Positions 28,392 to 38,534 of a stretch of DNA of 64,000 nucleotides are shown here, piece after piece. The stretch covers positions 2,356,001-2,420,000 of the forward strand of contig NZ_CP126970.1 of assembly GCF_030252185.1 (NCBI RefSeq), in the 5' to 3' direction. Within the stretch, counting starts at the first letter, position 1. Every line of letters starts with the position of its first letter. The notes beneath the pieces are model-generated. The model was given only the letters and a program-made list of their open reading frames with translations. It had not been told where the DNA came from and did not search any database. Position numbers and translations under genes: made by a program. The stretch comes from Corynebacterium suedekumii (GTDB lineage Bacteria; Actinomycetota; Actinomycetes; Mycobacteriales; Mycobacteriaceae).

Positions 28392-29449
28392 AGCCCGTAG
28401 CGGTCCCGGACCATGCGGCTGCCCTCGTGCAGCGCGTAGAGGAGGGTGCTGTACGCCCCTGCCTGGCACGGGCCGATCATGAGGTGGGTCAGCGAATGGT
28501 CCTCCTTCTCCGCCGCTGACGCCATAAGCGCCGGCATGGCGCGCACCGACATCTCGATCCCGATGGCGGCCAGGGCGTAGAGACACAGTGCGTTGCAGCG
28601 GATGGTCCCGCCGAAGGTGCGGGCCACCGCCAGCATGAGCCGCGCGGCGGGTGGGGCGTGGTCGAGGACGTCGCCCATGGCGGCGTCGCGAAGCTCGATG
28701 CCCGCGAGGATCGTCGCGGTGGCCACGAGCACCTCCTCGTCGGCCATGAGCTCCTCCACGCTGGTCTCCTGATCGGCAATCTCGGCGAGGATGTGCCGGA
28801 AATCGAGGATGACGTCACGCACCGTGCCCGGACTGGTCTGCAGCTCAGCGGCGTAGGAGTGGGCGAATCGGGCCAGGACATCGATCTCCGACTCCTCGAA
28901 GGTGGGGTTGTAGCGGGCGACGTGATCGAGGTGTTCGTCCCGGGTCAGGTCGGGCAGTTCCCCCTGGACGAGGAACGGGGCCATCGCCTCGGCCTGGGTC
29001 ACCGGTGCCACGACCCCACTGCTCCACTCCGGCTCCGGGATGTCCGGGCCGAAGACGAGGGCGAAGGGTTCACCGGTGAGGACGCGGCGGACCGCCCAGC
29101 AGGAGGAGATGTCGATGAGTCCGACCTCGGCGACGGCAAAGAGCTCGTCGACGATGAGCTCGAGGTCCTCGTCGTCGCGCCCGGTGATGAGGAAGCCGAA
29201 GACGAGGTCGAGTTTGTGGCGGTCGAGGTGGTCGGCGATCTCCGGCAGCACCCCGAGATCGTCGAGGTCGATCCGCAGGACGGGCCCGAGGGTGAAGCGG
29301 GAGGAGCGGGGGCCGGTGGCGGTGAAACCGATGAGGACGAGCGAGTCCTCCGGGTAGAAGCCGAGCAGGGCGGGCAGGTTGGCGATGAGTTGTCCGGGTG
29401 TCTGGATGGGCTGGGTGGAGCTGGTGGCGGTGGTCATGCCCTTGAGCAT
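28373..29449 (-). CDS. DUF4192 family protein
   Basis: A protein of 354-358 residues of the actinobacterial DUF4192 family, function unknown. The conserved start ([20 protein letters not shown]) and the central [14 protein letters not shown] are typical. Two starts, ATG 29449 and ATG 29437, are possible; AAGGG lies just before the second but too close for a normal site. The family lacks a known catalytic motif. Its neighbours dtxR, galE and PAC2 are on the other strand. Confidence 0.82.
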   Translation of the reverse strand: MLKGMTTATSSTQPIQTPGQLIANLPALLGFYPEDSLVLIGFTATGPRSSRFTLGPVLRIDLDDLGVLPEIADHLDRHKLDLVFGFLITGRDDEDLELIVDELFAVAEVGLIDISSCWAVRRVLTGEPFALVFGPDIPEPEWSSGVVAPVTQAEAMAPFLVQGELPDLTRDEHLDHVARYNPTFEESEIDVLARFAHSYAAELQTSPGTVRDVILDFRHILAEIADQETSVEELMADEEVLVATATILAGIELRDAAMGDVLDHAPPAARLMLAVARTFGGTIRCNALCLYALAAIGIEMSVRAMPALMASAAEKEDHSLTHLMIGPCQAGAYSTLLYALHEGSRMVRDRYGLYRRAE

Positions 29450-29683
29450 CGTGTGCAGCGGCGGGACGCGCGAGGGACACGTCCGGGGGCCGAGCCGGGA
29501 ACCTGTGGAATTCGGAAGTTGTCCACAGGGGCACGGGACCCCGGGTGGCGGTGGGCAACCTCAACCGGCAAGATGGTGCGGTTACAGTGGATGGACAACC
29601 TCATCGGGATTAAGTCCGCCCGGCCCGACGTTGTATCGGACAACGACAGTTTTCAGCGTTTCAAGCGAAGGAGGATGACGGGT

Positions 29684-30643
29684 ATGCAGGACAATCAGCG
29701 TCGCATGTACGAGCTGGAGTACCCGGCACCGGAGGTGGCGTCGGGTCAGCACACAGGTCCCACGCTCATCGTCGCTCTGCAGGGGTACGCGGACGCCGGC
29801 CATGCGGTGGAGGCCAGCGCGGACCATCTTCTGGCCGCGCTCGACTCCCGGTCGGTCGCGTCCTTCAACAACGACGAACTCATCGACTACCGTTCGCGCC
29901 GCCCCACGGTGACCATGGACAACCACCAGCTCACCGGGATCGAGGACCTCAGCCTCGGGATCCGGGTGCTGCGGGACACGAAGGGCAAGTCCTTCCTGCT
30001 GCTGTCCGGCCCCGAGCCGGACCTGCGGTGGGAGGCGTTCACCGAGGCGGTGGCGGATCTGGCCGAGAAGTTCGAGGTCGACCGCACCATCTGCCTGTAT
30101 TCGGCGCCGATGGCGGTCCCCCACACCCGGCCGCTCGTCGTCTCGGCGCACGGGAACTCGGTGGAGATGGTGCGCGACATGTTCACCTATGACGCGAAGG
30201 TCATCATGCCCGGTTCGGCGTCGATGATGATCGAGCGCGCGCTGCACAAGCGAGGCCTCAACGTCGCCGGCTACACTGCACACGTGCCGCACTATCTCGC
30301 GGCGTCGCCGTACCCGGCCGCCACGCATGAGCTTCTCGACGCCGTGGCACGCACCTCCGACCTTGCCCTGCCGCTGCGCAGCCTCGAGCAGGACAGCGTG
30401 CGCGTCACCGCGCAGCTGACGGAACAGGTGGAGGACTCCGCCGAGATCCAGCACGTGGTGCATCAGCTGGAGCAGCAGTACGACGAGGAACTGGAGCGTT
30501 ACCGCAACGCCCATCCGAAGGCGATGCTGCCCGGGGAGCAGGACATGCCCACCGGTGATGAGATCGGTGAGGAGTTCGAGCGCTTCCTGGCCACCCTCGA
30601 CGAGCAGGACAACGGGCCTGATCTGCCGGACGACGACGAGTAG
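29684..30643 (+). CDS. PAC2 family protein (Rv2714-like)
   Basis: A 319-residue protein of the PAC2/proteasome-assembly-chaperone-like family. The core is an alpha/beta domain (PTLIVALQGYADAGHAVEAS), followed by a helical C terminus with QQYDEELERYRNAHPK. Corynebacteria lack a proteasome, so the role cannot be proteasome assembly here. ATG at 29684 is chosen because GAAGGAGG lies 9 bases upstream; an ATG at 29675 is too close to that site. The 234-bp gap before it holds no other gene. The DUF3516 helicase follows after 17 bp. Confidence 0.87.
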   Translation: MQDNQRRMYELEYPAPEVASGQHTGPTLIVALQGYADAGHAVEASADHLLAALDSRSVASFNNDELIDYRSRRPTVTMDNHQLTGIEDLSLGIRVLRDTKGKSFLLLSGPEPDLRWEAFTEAVADLAEKFEVDRTICLYSAPMAVPHTRPLVVSAHGNSVEMVRDMFTYDAKVIMPGSASMMIERALHKRGLNVAGYTAHVPHYLAASPYPAATHELLDAVARTSDLALPLRSLEQDSVRVTAQLTEQVEDSAEIQHVVHQLEQQYDEELERYRNAHPKAMLPGEQDMPTGDEIGEEFERFLATLDEQDNGPDLPDDDE

Positions 30644-30647
30644 CCGC

Positions 30648-30653
30648 TACGTT
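30648..30653 (+). promoter_or_regulatory. -10 box for a leaderless helicase transcript
   Basis: TACGTT lies 7 bases before the GTG at 30661, which has no well-spaced ribosome binding site. Confidence 0.4.
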
Positions 30654-30660
30654 GGAGGGT

Positions 30661-33207
30661 GTGAATCTCGCCCAGATGCTGCCCGACCTGACCGACGTCC
30701 CCGAAAGCCTCCTGGATGAAAGCATTTTCGACAGCTTTCTCAGTTGGGTTCGGGGACGAGGCATTGAGCTCTACCCCGCCCAGGAGGAGGCGGCCCTGGG
30801 GATCCTGGCCGGGGACAACGTCATCCTGGCCACCCCCACCGGCTCCGGCAAGTCCATGGTGGCCAACGCCGCCCACTTCATCGCCATGGCCCGAGGTCAG
30901 CGCTCCTTCTACACCGCTCCGATCAAGGCGCTGGTGAGCGAGAAGTTCTTCGCCCTGTGCGAGATCTTCGGCCCGGAGAACGTCGGCATGATGACCGGCG
31001 ATGCCACCGTCAACGGCCGCGCCCCCATCATCGCCGCCACCGCGGAGATCGTGGCCAACATCGCGCTGCGCGACGGCAGGGACGCGGACATCGACCAGGT
31101 GGTCATGGACGAATTCCACTACTACTCCGATCCGGAACGCGGCTGGGCGTGGCAGGTGCCGCTGCTCGAGCTGCCGCAGGCCCAGTTCCTGCTCATGTCC
31201 GCCACCCTCGGCGACACGACCTTCCTCCAGGAGGATCTCACCCGACGCACCGGGCGGACCACCTCGCTGGTCGCGGGGTCCACCCGCCCGGTGCCGTTGG
31301 AGTTCTCCTACGTCTACACCCCCGTCCACGAGACGATCGAGGAACTGCTCAAGGACGGCAAGGCCCCGATCTACGTGGTCCACTTCTCCCAACGGGAGGC
31401 CACCGAACGAGCGCAGGCGCTGACGTCACTGAAGATCATCGACGACGAGACGAAGGAGAAGATCGTCGCCGAGATCGGTGACTTCAAGTTCACCACCACC
31501 TACGGCAGAACGTTGTCGAAGCTGCTGCGTCGCGGCATCGGCGTCCACCACGCCGGCATGCTGCCCAAGTACCGCCGCCTTGTCGAGCGTCTCTCCCAGA
31601 CCGGCCTGCTCAAGGTCATCTGCGGCACCGACACCCTCGGCGTGGGCATCAACGTGCCCATCCGCACCGTCCTGTTCACCGGCCTGGCCAAGTACGACGG
31701 GGTGAAGCAGCGCATCCTCAAGTCGCGGGAGTTCCACCAGATCGCCGGCCGCGCGGGACGGGCGGGATACGACACCGAGGGCACCGTGGTCATCGAGGCC
31801 CCGGAGCACGAGATCGAGAACTGGCGGCTGCGCCAGCGGGCCGGCACCGACGAGAAGAAGCTGAAGAAGCTGCGCAAGAAGTCCGCCCGCGAAGGCGAGG
31901 TCACCTGGTCGGAGAAGACCTTCGAACGCCTCACCACCGCCGAACCCGAGCCGATGGTCTCCCAGTTCCGGGTGTCCAACTCCATGCTCATCAACGTCAT
32001 CGCCCGCCCCGGCAACGGCTACGAGCACCTGAAGAACCTGCTGCGCGGCAACCACGATACCCGCGCCAAGCAGAACCGTGACATCCTCACCGCCCTGGAG
32101 CTGTTCCGGGGTCTGGTCAACGCGGGCATTGTGGTCAAGGCCGCCGACGGGGTCGACAGCGAGGGCCGCCCGTACCACCTCACCGAGGAACTGCAGCGCG
32201 ACTTCGCCCTCAACCAGCCCCTGTCCCCCTTCGCGCTGGCCGCGGTGACGCTGCTCGACCGGGAGGCGGAGTCCTACACCCACGACGTCATCTCCACCTA
32301 TGAGGCGATCCTCGATGATCCCCGCCAGGTGCTCGTCGCCCAGCAGAAGGCCGCGCGCGGCGAGGAGATCGCCGCCCTCAAGGCCGAGGGCGTCGACTAC
32401 ACCGAACGTATGGCCATCATCGAGGACGTCACCTGGCCGAAACCCCTGGCCGAGGAACTCGAGGACGCCTTCGACACCTTCGCCGAGGGCCACCCCTGGG
32501 TCCGCGAGTTCGAACTCTCCCCGAAGTCCGTCGTCCGCGACATGATCGAGCACGCGATGACGTTCTCCGACCTCATCGCCACCTACGGTCTCGCCCGATC
32601 CGAGGGCGTCGTTCTGCGGTACCTCACCGATGCGTGGCGCACGCTGCGCCAGTCCGTCCCGCAGGAGGCGATGACGGATCAGCTTGACGACGTCGTCGAA
32701 TGGCTCGGCGAGCTCATCAAACAGGTGGACTCCTCCCTCGTCGACGAGTGGGCCCACATGTCCGACGACGAGACCCCCATCTCCAAGGAGGCCCTCGAAC
32801 GCGAGCTCGCCTTCGGCGTGGAGGACCCCTCGGCGCTCACCTCCAACCGCCGTGCATTCACCATCATGGTGCGCAACCTCATGTGGCGGTTCGTCGAACT
32901 GTTCGCCTACGAGAAGGAGGACGACCTCGCCCGCCTCACCGAGTACCTCGAGCGTGACGACAGGCCCGATTTCGGCGCCGCGATGGACGACTACTTCGAC
33001 GAATACGCCGACCTGGACACCGGCATGGACGCCCGCTCCACGGAGTACTTCCATCTCACCCAGGACGGCCGCCTGTGGACGGTCCGCCAGACGATCAAGG
33101 ATCCCGAGGGTGACAACTCCTTCGCCTTCGTCGCCGTCGTCGACCTCGACGCCTCCGACGAGGCCGGAGAGGTGCGGCTGACGTCCCTGGAAATCGAGCA
33201 GCGCTAG
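30661..33207 (+). CDS. DEAD/DEAH-box RNA helicase with C-terminal DUF3516
   Basis: An ATP-dependent SF2 helicase of 848 residues related to the Ski2/HelY group. Walker A is ATPTGSGKS, motif II is MDEFHYY (DEFH, a variant of the DExH box), then LLMSATLGD and the motif VI stretch QIAGRAGRAGYD. The DUF3516 domain occupies the last 400 or so residues. GTG at 30661 is preferred to the TTG at 30652 because TACGTT lies 7 bases upstream of it. It is conserved in actinobacteria; RNA decay or ribosome-related work is likely from the family, not shown here. Confidence 0.9.
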   Translation: MNLAQMLPDLTDVPESLLDESIFDSFLSWVRGRGIELYPAQEEAALGILAGDNVILATPTGSGKSMVANAAHFIAMARGQRSFYTAPIKALVSEKFFALCEIFGPENVGMMTGDATVNGRAPIIAATAEIVANIALRDGRDADIDQVVMDEFHYYSDPERGWAWQVPLLELPQAQFLLMSATLGDTTFLQEDLTRRTGRTTSLVAGSTRPVPLEFSYVYTPVHETIEELLKDGKAPIYVVHFSQREATERAQALTSLKIIDDETKEKIVAEIGDFKFTTTYGRTLSKLLRRGIGVHHAGMLPKYRRLVERLSQTGLLKVICGTDTLGVGINVPIRTVLFTGLAKYDGVKQRILKSREFHQIAGRAGRAGYDTEGTVVIEAPEHEIENWRLRQRAGTDEKKLKKLRKKSAREGEVTWSEKTFERLTTAEPEPMVSQFRVSNSMLINVIARPGNGYEHLKNLLRGNHDTRAKQNRDILTALELFRGLVNAGIVVKAADGVDSEGRPYHLTEELQRDFALNQPLSPFALAAVTLLDREAESYTHDVISTYEAILDDPRQVLVAQQKAARGEEIAALKAEGVDYTERMAIIEDVTWPKPLAEELEDAFDTFAEGHPWVREFELSPKSVVRDMIEHAMTFSDLIATYGLARSEGVVLRYLTDAWRTLRQSVPQEAMTDQLDDVVEWLGELIKQVDSSLVDEWAHMSDDETPISKEALERELAFGVEDPSALTSNRRAFTIMVRNLMWRFVELFAYEKEDDLARLTEYLERDDRPDFGAAMDDYFDEYADLDTGMDARSTEYFHLTQDGRLWTVRQTIKDPEGDNSFAFVAVVDLDASDEAGEVRLTSLEIEQR

Positions 33208-33212
33208 AAGTT

Positions 33213-33289
33213 GATCCATTCGCCCGGAGGGTCCTGACGAATGGATAGTGCACTATCCATTCGCAGTTACGTTGCAGGAGAATGGATAA
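33213..33289. promoter_or_regulatory. Palindromic operator region of the Fic gene
   Basis: A perfect 26-bp palindrome at 33238-33263 is made of two inverted GAATGGATA sites. Further half-sites are GATCCATTCG (33213-33222) on the left and GAATGGATAA (33280-33289) on the right, the last lying between the -35 and -10 boxes of the Fic promoter. The Fic protein has a C-terminal winged-helix-like domain, so autoregulation is the simplest reading. Confidence 0.6.
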
Positions 33290-33301
33290 TCGGTCTACCA
33301 T
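33272..33301 (+). promoter_or_regulatory. Promoter of the Fic gene
   Basis: TTGCAG (33272-33277), 18 bases, TACCAT (33296-33301), 6 bases before the ATG, so the transcript is probably leaderless. One GAATGGATAA half-site fills the spacer. Confidence 0.6.
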
Positions 33302-33307
33302 TCCCCT

Positions 33308-34481
33308 ATGACCCCGTGGCCGAACGTCACCTGGGAAATCCTCCCGTGGGTTTCCCGCCTGCCGGTATCCCGCCGCGCACAGCAGCGGATGCCGACCAGT
33401 TACACCAGCGCCGTGGTTCCTCAGATTGCCGATGCCGGCCTGGCGCTTCCCGGTCCTCTCGCCGCCCTCGTTGATGAAGCGACCATCGCCGTCGCCCGAT
33501 TTGACGTCCAGGATGCCGCCCGACTCGTCCCCTTTTCCCCACTGCTCCTGCGTAGCGAGTCTGTGGCCTCCAGTCGCATTGAGCAGTTGACGTCCTCCGC
33601 CCGACGGGTGCTGGAAGCTGAACTGCTGGGTTCGATGCACGGGAATGCGGGGCTCATCGTCGCCAACACCCGGCAGATGCGGGCAGCAGTCAGTTCCACG
33701 ACAACTCCGACGACCTCCGCCCTCCTTGAGATGCACAGAATTCTCCTGGGACCGAGCTCGCCGGACATCGCTGGTGTTGTGCGCGATGAACCCGTGTGGA
33801 TCGGCGGAAGCGACCTTCACCCGGAAGGGGCACTATTCGTACCCCCGGCAGCGCCGGCGGTTCCTGACCTCCTCAGGGACCTCGAGGCCTTTCTGTCCAG
33901 GACCGATCTGCCGGTCCTGGTCCACGCCGCACTGGCTCATGCCCAGGTGGAGACTATCCACCCCTTCACAGACGGGAACGGAAGGACCGGCCGGGCGCTG
34001 ATCCACGCCCTCCTCCATGCACGGGGTCTGACCCGGCACACGGCCCTTCCCGTCTCCGCTGGACTGCTGACGAATGTTCCCGCCTACTTCCAATCCCTCG
34101 ACGCCTATCGCGACGGGGATCCCCACCCCATCATCGAGATGCTCGCCGTCGCGGCCCTGCGTGCCGCCGAGTTGGGCGGCTGGCTCGCCGAGGAATTGTC
34201 GGTTGTCCGCGAGTCCTGGGAGGATTCGGTGACGGCGCGTCGCGACGCCGCCGATTGGCGCGCCCTGGATCTCCTTCTCGCGCGGCCGCTCGTCACGGCA
34301 CGCCAGGTCGCCGATGAACTGGATCTCACCCCAGCCAATGCTCGGAAGGCCCTCGACCGCCTCGAGGGCAACGGCATCCTCATCGGTTCGCAGATTGACC
34401 GCTCGACACGGGCATGGCGCGCTCCCGACGTGCTCGAGCTCCTCGACGAGTTCGCCGAACGGTCCGGCCGACGCGACTCCC

Positions 34482-34510
<29 letters not shown>
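33308..34510 (+). CDS. Fic/DOC family protein with C-terminal winged helix
   Basis: A 400-residue class II-type Fic protein; Fic enzymes transfer AMP or another nucleotide part to target proteins. The active-site motif [12 protein letters not shown] is intact with the catalytic His. An N-terminal helix contains SSRIEQ, close to the (S/T)xxxE(G/N) inhibitory motif but ending in Q, so self-inhibition is likely. Residues about 310-390 form a winged helix ([20 protein letters not shown]). This domain order, Fic_N - Fic - HTH, is known. It sits between the helicase and sucD with no counterpart at this spot in C. glutamicum as I recall, which suggests acquisition. Targets cannot be predicted; the 3' end overlaps sucD by 29 bp. 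Confidence 0.88.
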
Positions 34511-35349
<839 letters not shown>

Positions 35350-35360
<11 letters not shown>

Positions 35361-36507
35361 TGACGTGGGATGCCTTTCTCACTGCCTCATCGGCGGCTTC
35401 GTTCATGCTGGAGACCACGGTGACCAGGGAATGGTCCAGGTCGGCGAGGATCGCCCGGCCCTCCTCGACATTGTTGCCGTCGAGGCGGACGACGAGTGGC
35501 TTGGTGGCGGAGTCGCCCAGTTCCTCGAGTGCCGCGACGATGCCGCGGGCAACGTCGTCGCAGGCGGTGATCCCGCCGAAGACGTTGATGAGGACGCTGC
35601 GGACCTGCTCGTCGCCGAGCACGATCTCCAGGCTGGCGGTCATCGTCTCCGGGGAGGCGCCGCCGCCGATGTCGAGGAAGTTCGCGGGATCGCCGCCGGC
35701 CATGCCGACCACATCGAGGGTGGACATCACCAGGCCGGCGCCGTTGCCGATGATGCCGACCGACCCGTCGAGGGTGACGTACTTCAACCCGTGGTCGCGG
35801 GCCCGTCGTTCGAGGGGGTCGAGCTCGCCCGCCTCATCCGACAGGGAGTCGCGGTTGTCATGGCGGAAGGCGGCGTTGTCGTCGAGGGTGATCTTCGCGT
35901 CGAGGGCGATGATGTCGCCGTCATCGGTGAGGATGAGCGGATTGACCTCCACGAGGGTGGCGTCCTCGTCGCGGAAGACCTCGTAGAGGCGCTGCAGCAC
36001 AGGGACGATCTTCTCCCCCACCTCGGCGGGAAGCCCCGCGACCAGACGCCCGGCTGTCTCGTCGTCCATGCCGGTCAGTGGATCCACCGTCTCCCGGACC
36101 AGGTCGTCGGGGCGTTCGGCGGCCAGTTGCTCGATGTCGACGCCGCCCTCGGCGGAGAACATCGTCAGGTAGGAGCGCTCGGCGCGGTCGATGAGGAGGG
36201 AGAAGTAGTACTCCTCCGCGATGTCCGCGCCCTGGGTGACCATCACCTTGTCCACCGGATGCCCCTTGATCTCCAGGTCGAGGATCCGGGCGGCGGCCTC
36301 CCGGGCCTTCTCCGGCGACTCGGCGACGGCGATGCCGCCGGCTTTGCCGCGGCCGCCGGTTCTGACCTGGGCTTTGACCACGGTGACGCCACCGATCCCG
36401 GCGGCGGCATCCTCTGCTTCGTCGGGGGTGCCGGCGACGGTGGCGGGCAGGACGGGAACGTCGTGGGCGTCGAAAAGCTCGCGTGCCTGGTACTCGAAGA
36501 GATCCAT
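35350..36507 (-). CDS. sucC: Succinyl-CoA ligase, beta subunit
   Basis: Nucleotide- and succinate-binding subunit, 385 residues from the ATG at 36507 ([12 protein letters not shown]). The ATP-grasp fold is seen with [14 protein letters not shown] and [12 protein letters not shown], and the C-terminal [10 protein letters not shown] links to the alpha subunit. A longer frame to 36585 exists, but TACGCT lies 7 bases upstream of 36507, the leaderless layout. No regulator is adjacent; the pair sits in a region of rearranged order relative to C. glutamicum, where sucCD lies elsewhere. Confidence 0.95.
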
Positions 36508-36635
36508 CACTCCAAGCGTAGACATAGTCCGGGTCGGTCGTTCGTGATCACACTTTAATGCGCTTTGCGGCATACATACGTACACTGGTGGATGTCTTCA
36601 TACGAGCACCACAACCGATACCCAGGAGTGAAAAC

Positions 36636-37214
36636 ATGACTTCACGCGCACTCAAGCTCACCGCCATCGCCGCTTCCGCGGGCCTCTTCCTCAGCGCCTG
36701 CAGCAGCACCGATGACACCGCGACCGACACCACTCCGGCAGAGGACACCGCCGTCGCCACCACCACCGATGCCGCGGAGGAGACCGTGGACGAGGAGGCT
36801 GCGGCCTCCACCAGCGTCGCCGCCCAGGCCGAGGGCGAGGATCCCGTTTTCCGTGCCATCGACGCCGTCATGGCCGATCACCCGGACGGCATCATCGTCG
36901 GCATCGACCGCGAGGACGACCGTGACGCCTTCGACTTCGACGTCGTCACCGGCGAAGAGGTCATCGATCTCGAGGTCGACTTCGAGGGCAACGTCGTCGA
37001 GGATGACCGCGAGACTGACGGCGAGGACGTCGAGAAGGCCCAGGCCTCCACCGTCTCCGCCACCGACGCCGTCAACGAGGCTCTCGAGCTGCACCCCGAG
37101 GGCGTGCTCGACGAGCTGGAGCTCGAGGACGAGGACGGCAACCTGGTCTGGAAGGTCCAGCTGGACGACGCTGACCGCAACGACCTGGCCGAGCTGGACG
37201 TCGCCGCCAACTAA
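36636..37214 (+). CDS. PepSY-domain lipoprotein 1
   Basis: A 192-residue secreted lipoprotein. Lipobox LSAC with Cys22, then a Thr/Ala/Glu-rich linker (residues about 23-70) and two PepSY-like repeats, each with the pattern of GIDREDDRDAFDFDVV and a following acidic half (DGNLVWKVQLDD). It is strongly acidic overall, so it should bind cations or act near the wall. PepSY domains elsewhere inhibit peptidases or accompany two-component sensors; here the role is unknown. ATG at 36636 has AGGAG 8 bases upstream. Paralogue of the next gene. A terminator follows. Confidence 0.82.
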   Translation: MTSRALKLTAIAASAGLFLSACSSTDDTATDTTPAEDTAVATTTDAAEETVDEEAAASTSVAAQAEGEDPVFRAIDAVMADHPDGIIVGIDREDDRDAFDFDVVTGEEVIDLEVDFEGNVVEDDRETDGEDVEKAQASTVSATDAVNEALELHPEGVLDELELEDEDGNLVWKVQLDDADRNDLAELDVAAN

Positions 37215-37224
37215 CCGGCTCTCT

Positions 37225-37266
37225 CAGGCCCGCCTCTCCTGCTCCGGCAGGGGGCGGGCCTGTTGC
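37225..37266 (+). terminator. Terminator between the two PepSY genes
   Basis: 10-bp outer arms 37225-37234 and 37253-37262 (CAGGCCCGCC type) around a loop with a small inner stem, then TTGC. It starts 11 bases after the first PepSY stop; the T run is short. Confidence 0.6.
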
Positions 37267-37311
37267 ATGTCAGGGCGCCGGGGAACCCACATGAAGACAG
37301 ACTCCTCCATA

Positions 37312-37344
37312 TTTCATCGTCGTTTCATCTCCGCTTCGTAGGGT
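37312..37344 (+). promoter_or_regulatory. 11-bp-period direct repeat and -10 box before PepSY gene 2
   Basis: TTTCATC at 37312-37318 and again at 37323-37329, exactly 11 bp apart, then a looser CTTCGTA one period later, which runs into TAGGGT (37339-37344), a likely -10. Direct repeats in phase with the helix are typical of OmpR-family response regulators and the position fits activation. Confidence 0.5.
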
Positions 37345-37373
37345 GAAGGAAACAACCGATGAAGGAGGAACCC

Positions 37374-37922
37374 ATGAAGATTTCTGCAGCTGTGGCCCTT
37401 GTCGGTGTCAGCGCGCTCGCCCTGAGCGCGTGCACGGACACCGGTACGACCACCACCACAGTCACCGAGACCGCCACCGAGCAGGCCTCGACTGAGACCT
37501 CTGCAGCCCAGACAACGGAAGCCACCCGGTCCCCCGCCGCGGGCAATGATCCCGTCTTCGCGGCCGTAGACGCTGTGCTCGCCGCCCATCCTGGCGGCAT
37601 CATCACCGACATCGACCGGGAGGACGGGCGCGTCGCCTACGACATCGATGTCGTGGTCGGCGACCAGGTGATCGAGCTGGAGGTCGACGACGACGGGAAT
37701 GTCCGCGAAGAAGAGCGGGAGGGCGACGACGATGACGTCGCCGAGGCCCGCGCCGCCACCGTCACCGCCGCAGAGGCCATGCGGCAGGCGCTCGCGCAGC
37801 ACGACGGCGGCGTGGTGGACGAGGCCGAGCTCGACGAGGACGACGGCGCGTTGTCCTGGGAGGTCGACCTGGATGACGCCGGCGGCAACGACCTAGCCGA
37901 GGTCACCGTCCCCGCCAGGTGA
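37374..37922 (+). CDS. PepSY-domain lipoprotein 2
   Basis: A 182-residue secreted lipoprotein with lipobox LSAC (Cys20), a Thr-rich linker of about 40 residues and two PepSY-like repeats. Sequence and length follow the upstream gene closely (DPVFAAVDAVLAAHPGGI against DPVFRAIDAVMADHPDGI), so the two arose by tandem duplication. It has its own promoter region with an 11-bp direct repeat. ATG at 37374 has GAAGGAGGA upstream; the ATG at 37359 lies before that site. No partner histidine kinase or regulator gene lies nearby. Confidence 0.82.
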   Translation: MKISAAVALVGVSALALSACTDTGTTTTTVTETATEQASTETSAAQTTEATRSPAAGNDPVFAAVDAVLAAHPGGIITDIDREDGRVAYDIDVVVGDQVIELEVDDDGNVREEEREGDDDDVAEARAATVTAAEAMRQALAQHDGGVVDEAELDEDDGALSWEVDLDDAGGNDLAEVTVPAR

Positions 37923-37948
37923 TCTGTGCCGGACACGGCCAGACACAG

Positions 37949-37979
37949 CAAAACGCCGCCACCCTCGTGGGTGGCGGCG
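37949..37979 (-). terminator. Intrinsic terminator of ahpCD
   Basis: 11-bp perfect arms 37954-37964 and 37969-37979 with a 4-base loop, followed on the minus strand by TTTT. It lies 27 bases after the ahpD stop; for the plus strand it has no T run. Confidence 0.85.
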
Positions 37980-38006
37980 CCAGCATGCGTCGATAAGCGT
38001 CAGTGC

Positions 38007-38531
38007 TTAACGGGCAGCCTCGACCTGGACGGTCTGGGCCACTGCCTGGACGACAGCGGCGACCTTGACGGCCTCCCAGACCTGCTCCTTGGTCAGACCC
38101 TCCTCGCGGACGGTGTTGGAGTGCGCGACGGCGCAGTGCTCACAGCCGTTGATGGTGGAGACGGCCAGGGACCACAGCTCGAAGTCGGCCTTCTCGACAC
38201 CCGGCTTGGAGATGATGTTCATGCGCAGGCCGAACTTGACCTGTGCGAAGTCATCGCCGAGCCAGCCCTTGGCGCGGTAGGCCACGTTGTTCATGGCCAT
38301 GACGGTGGCGGCGCCGAGAGCGGCCTCGAAAGCCTCGTCGCTCAGGTGCTCCTTGGCCTCCTCCGCGATCTCGGAGAAGACGGTGTCATTGCGGGTGGCG
38401 GCGGCGGAGGCGACCAGGGTGCCCCACAGCTGCTGCTCGCTGAGCTCGGTGGACCGGGTCAGGGAGCCCAGGTTGAGCTTCTGGTCCTTGGCGTACTCGG
38501 GCAGGGAGTTCTTCAGGTTATCGATGGACAT
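38007..38531 (-). CDS. ahpD: Alkyl hydroperoxide reductase AhpD
   Basis: A 174-residue thiol protein that, in actinobacteria, reduces AhpC and is itself reduced through lipoamide-type carriers. The CxxC active site with its following His is GCEHCAVAH, and the helical fold and length match the family. ATG at 38531 is 3 bases behind the ahpC stop. ahpCD is divergent from oxyR, with a terminator downstream. Confidence 0.95.
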   Translation of the reverse strand: MSIDNLKNSLPEYAKDQKLNLGSLTRSTELSEQQLWGTLVASAAATRNDTVFSEIAEEAKEHLSDEAFEAALGAATVMAMNNVAYRAKGWLGDDFAQVKFGLRMNIISKPGVEKADFELWSLAVSTINGCEHCAVAHSNTVREEGLTKEQVWEAVKVAAVVQAVAQTVQVEAAR

Positions 38532-38534
38532 GTG

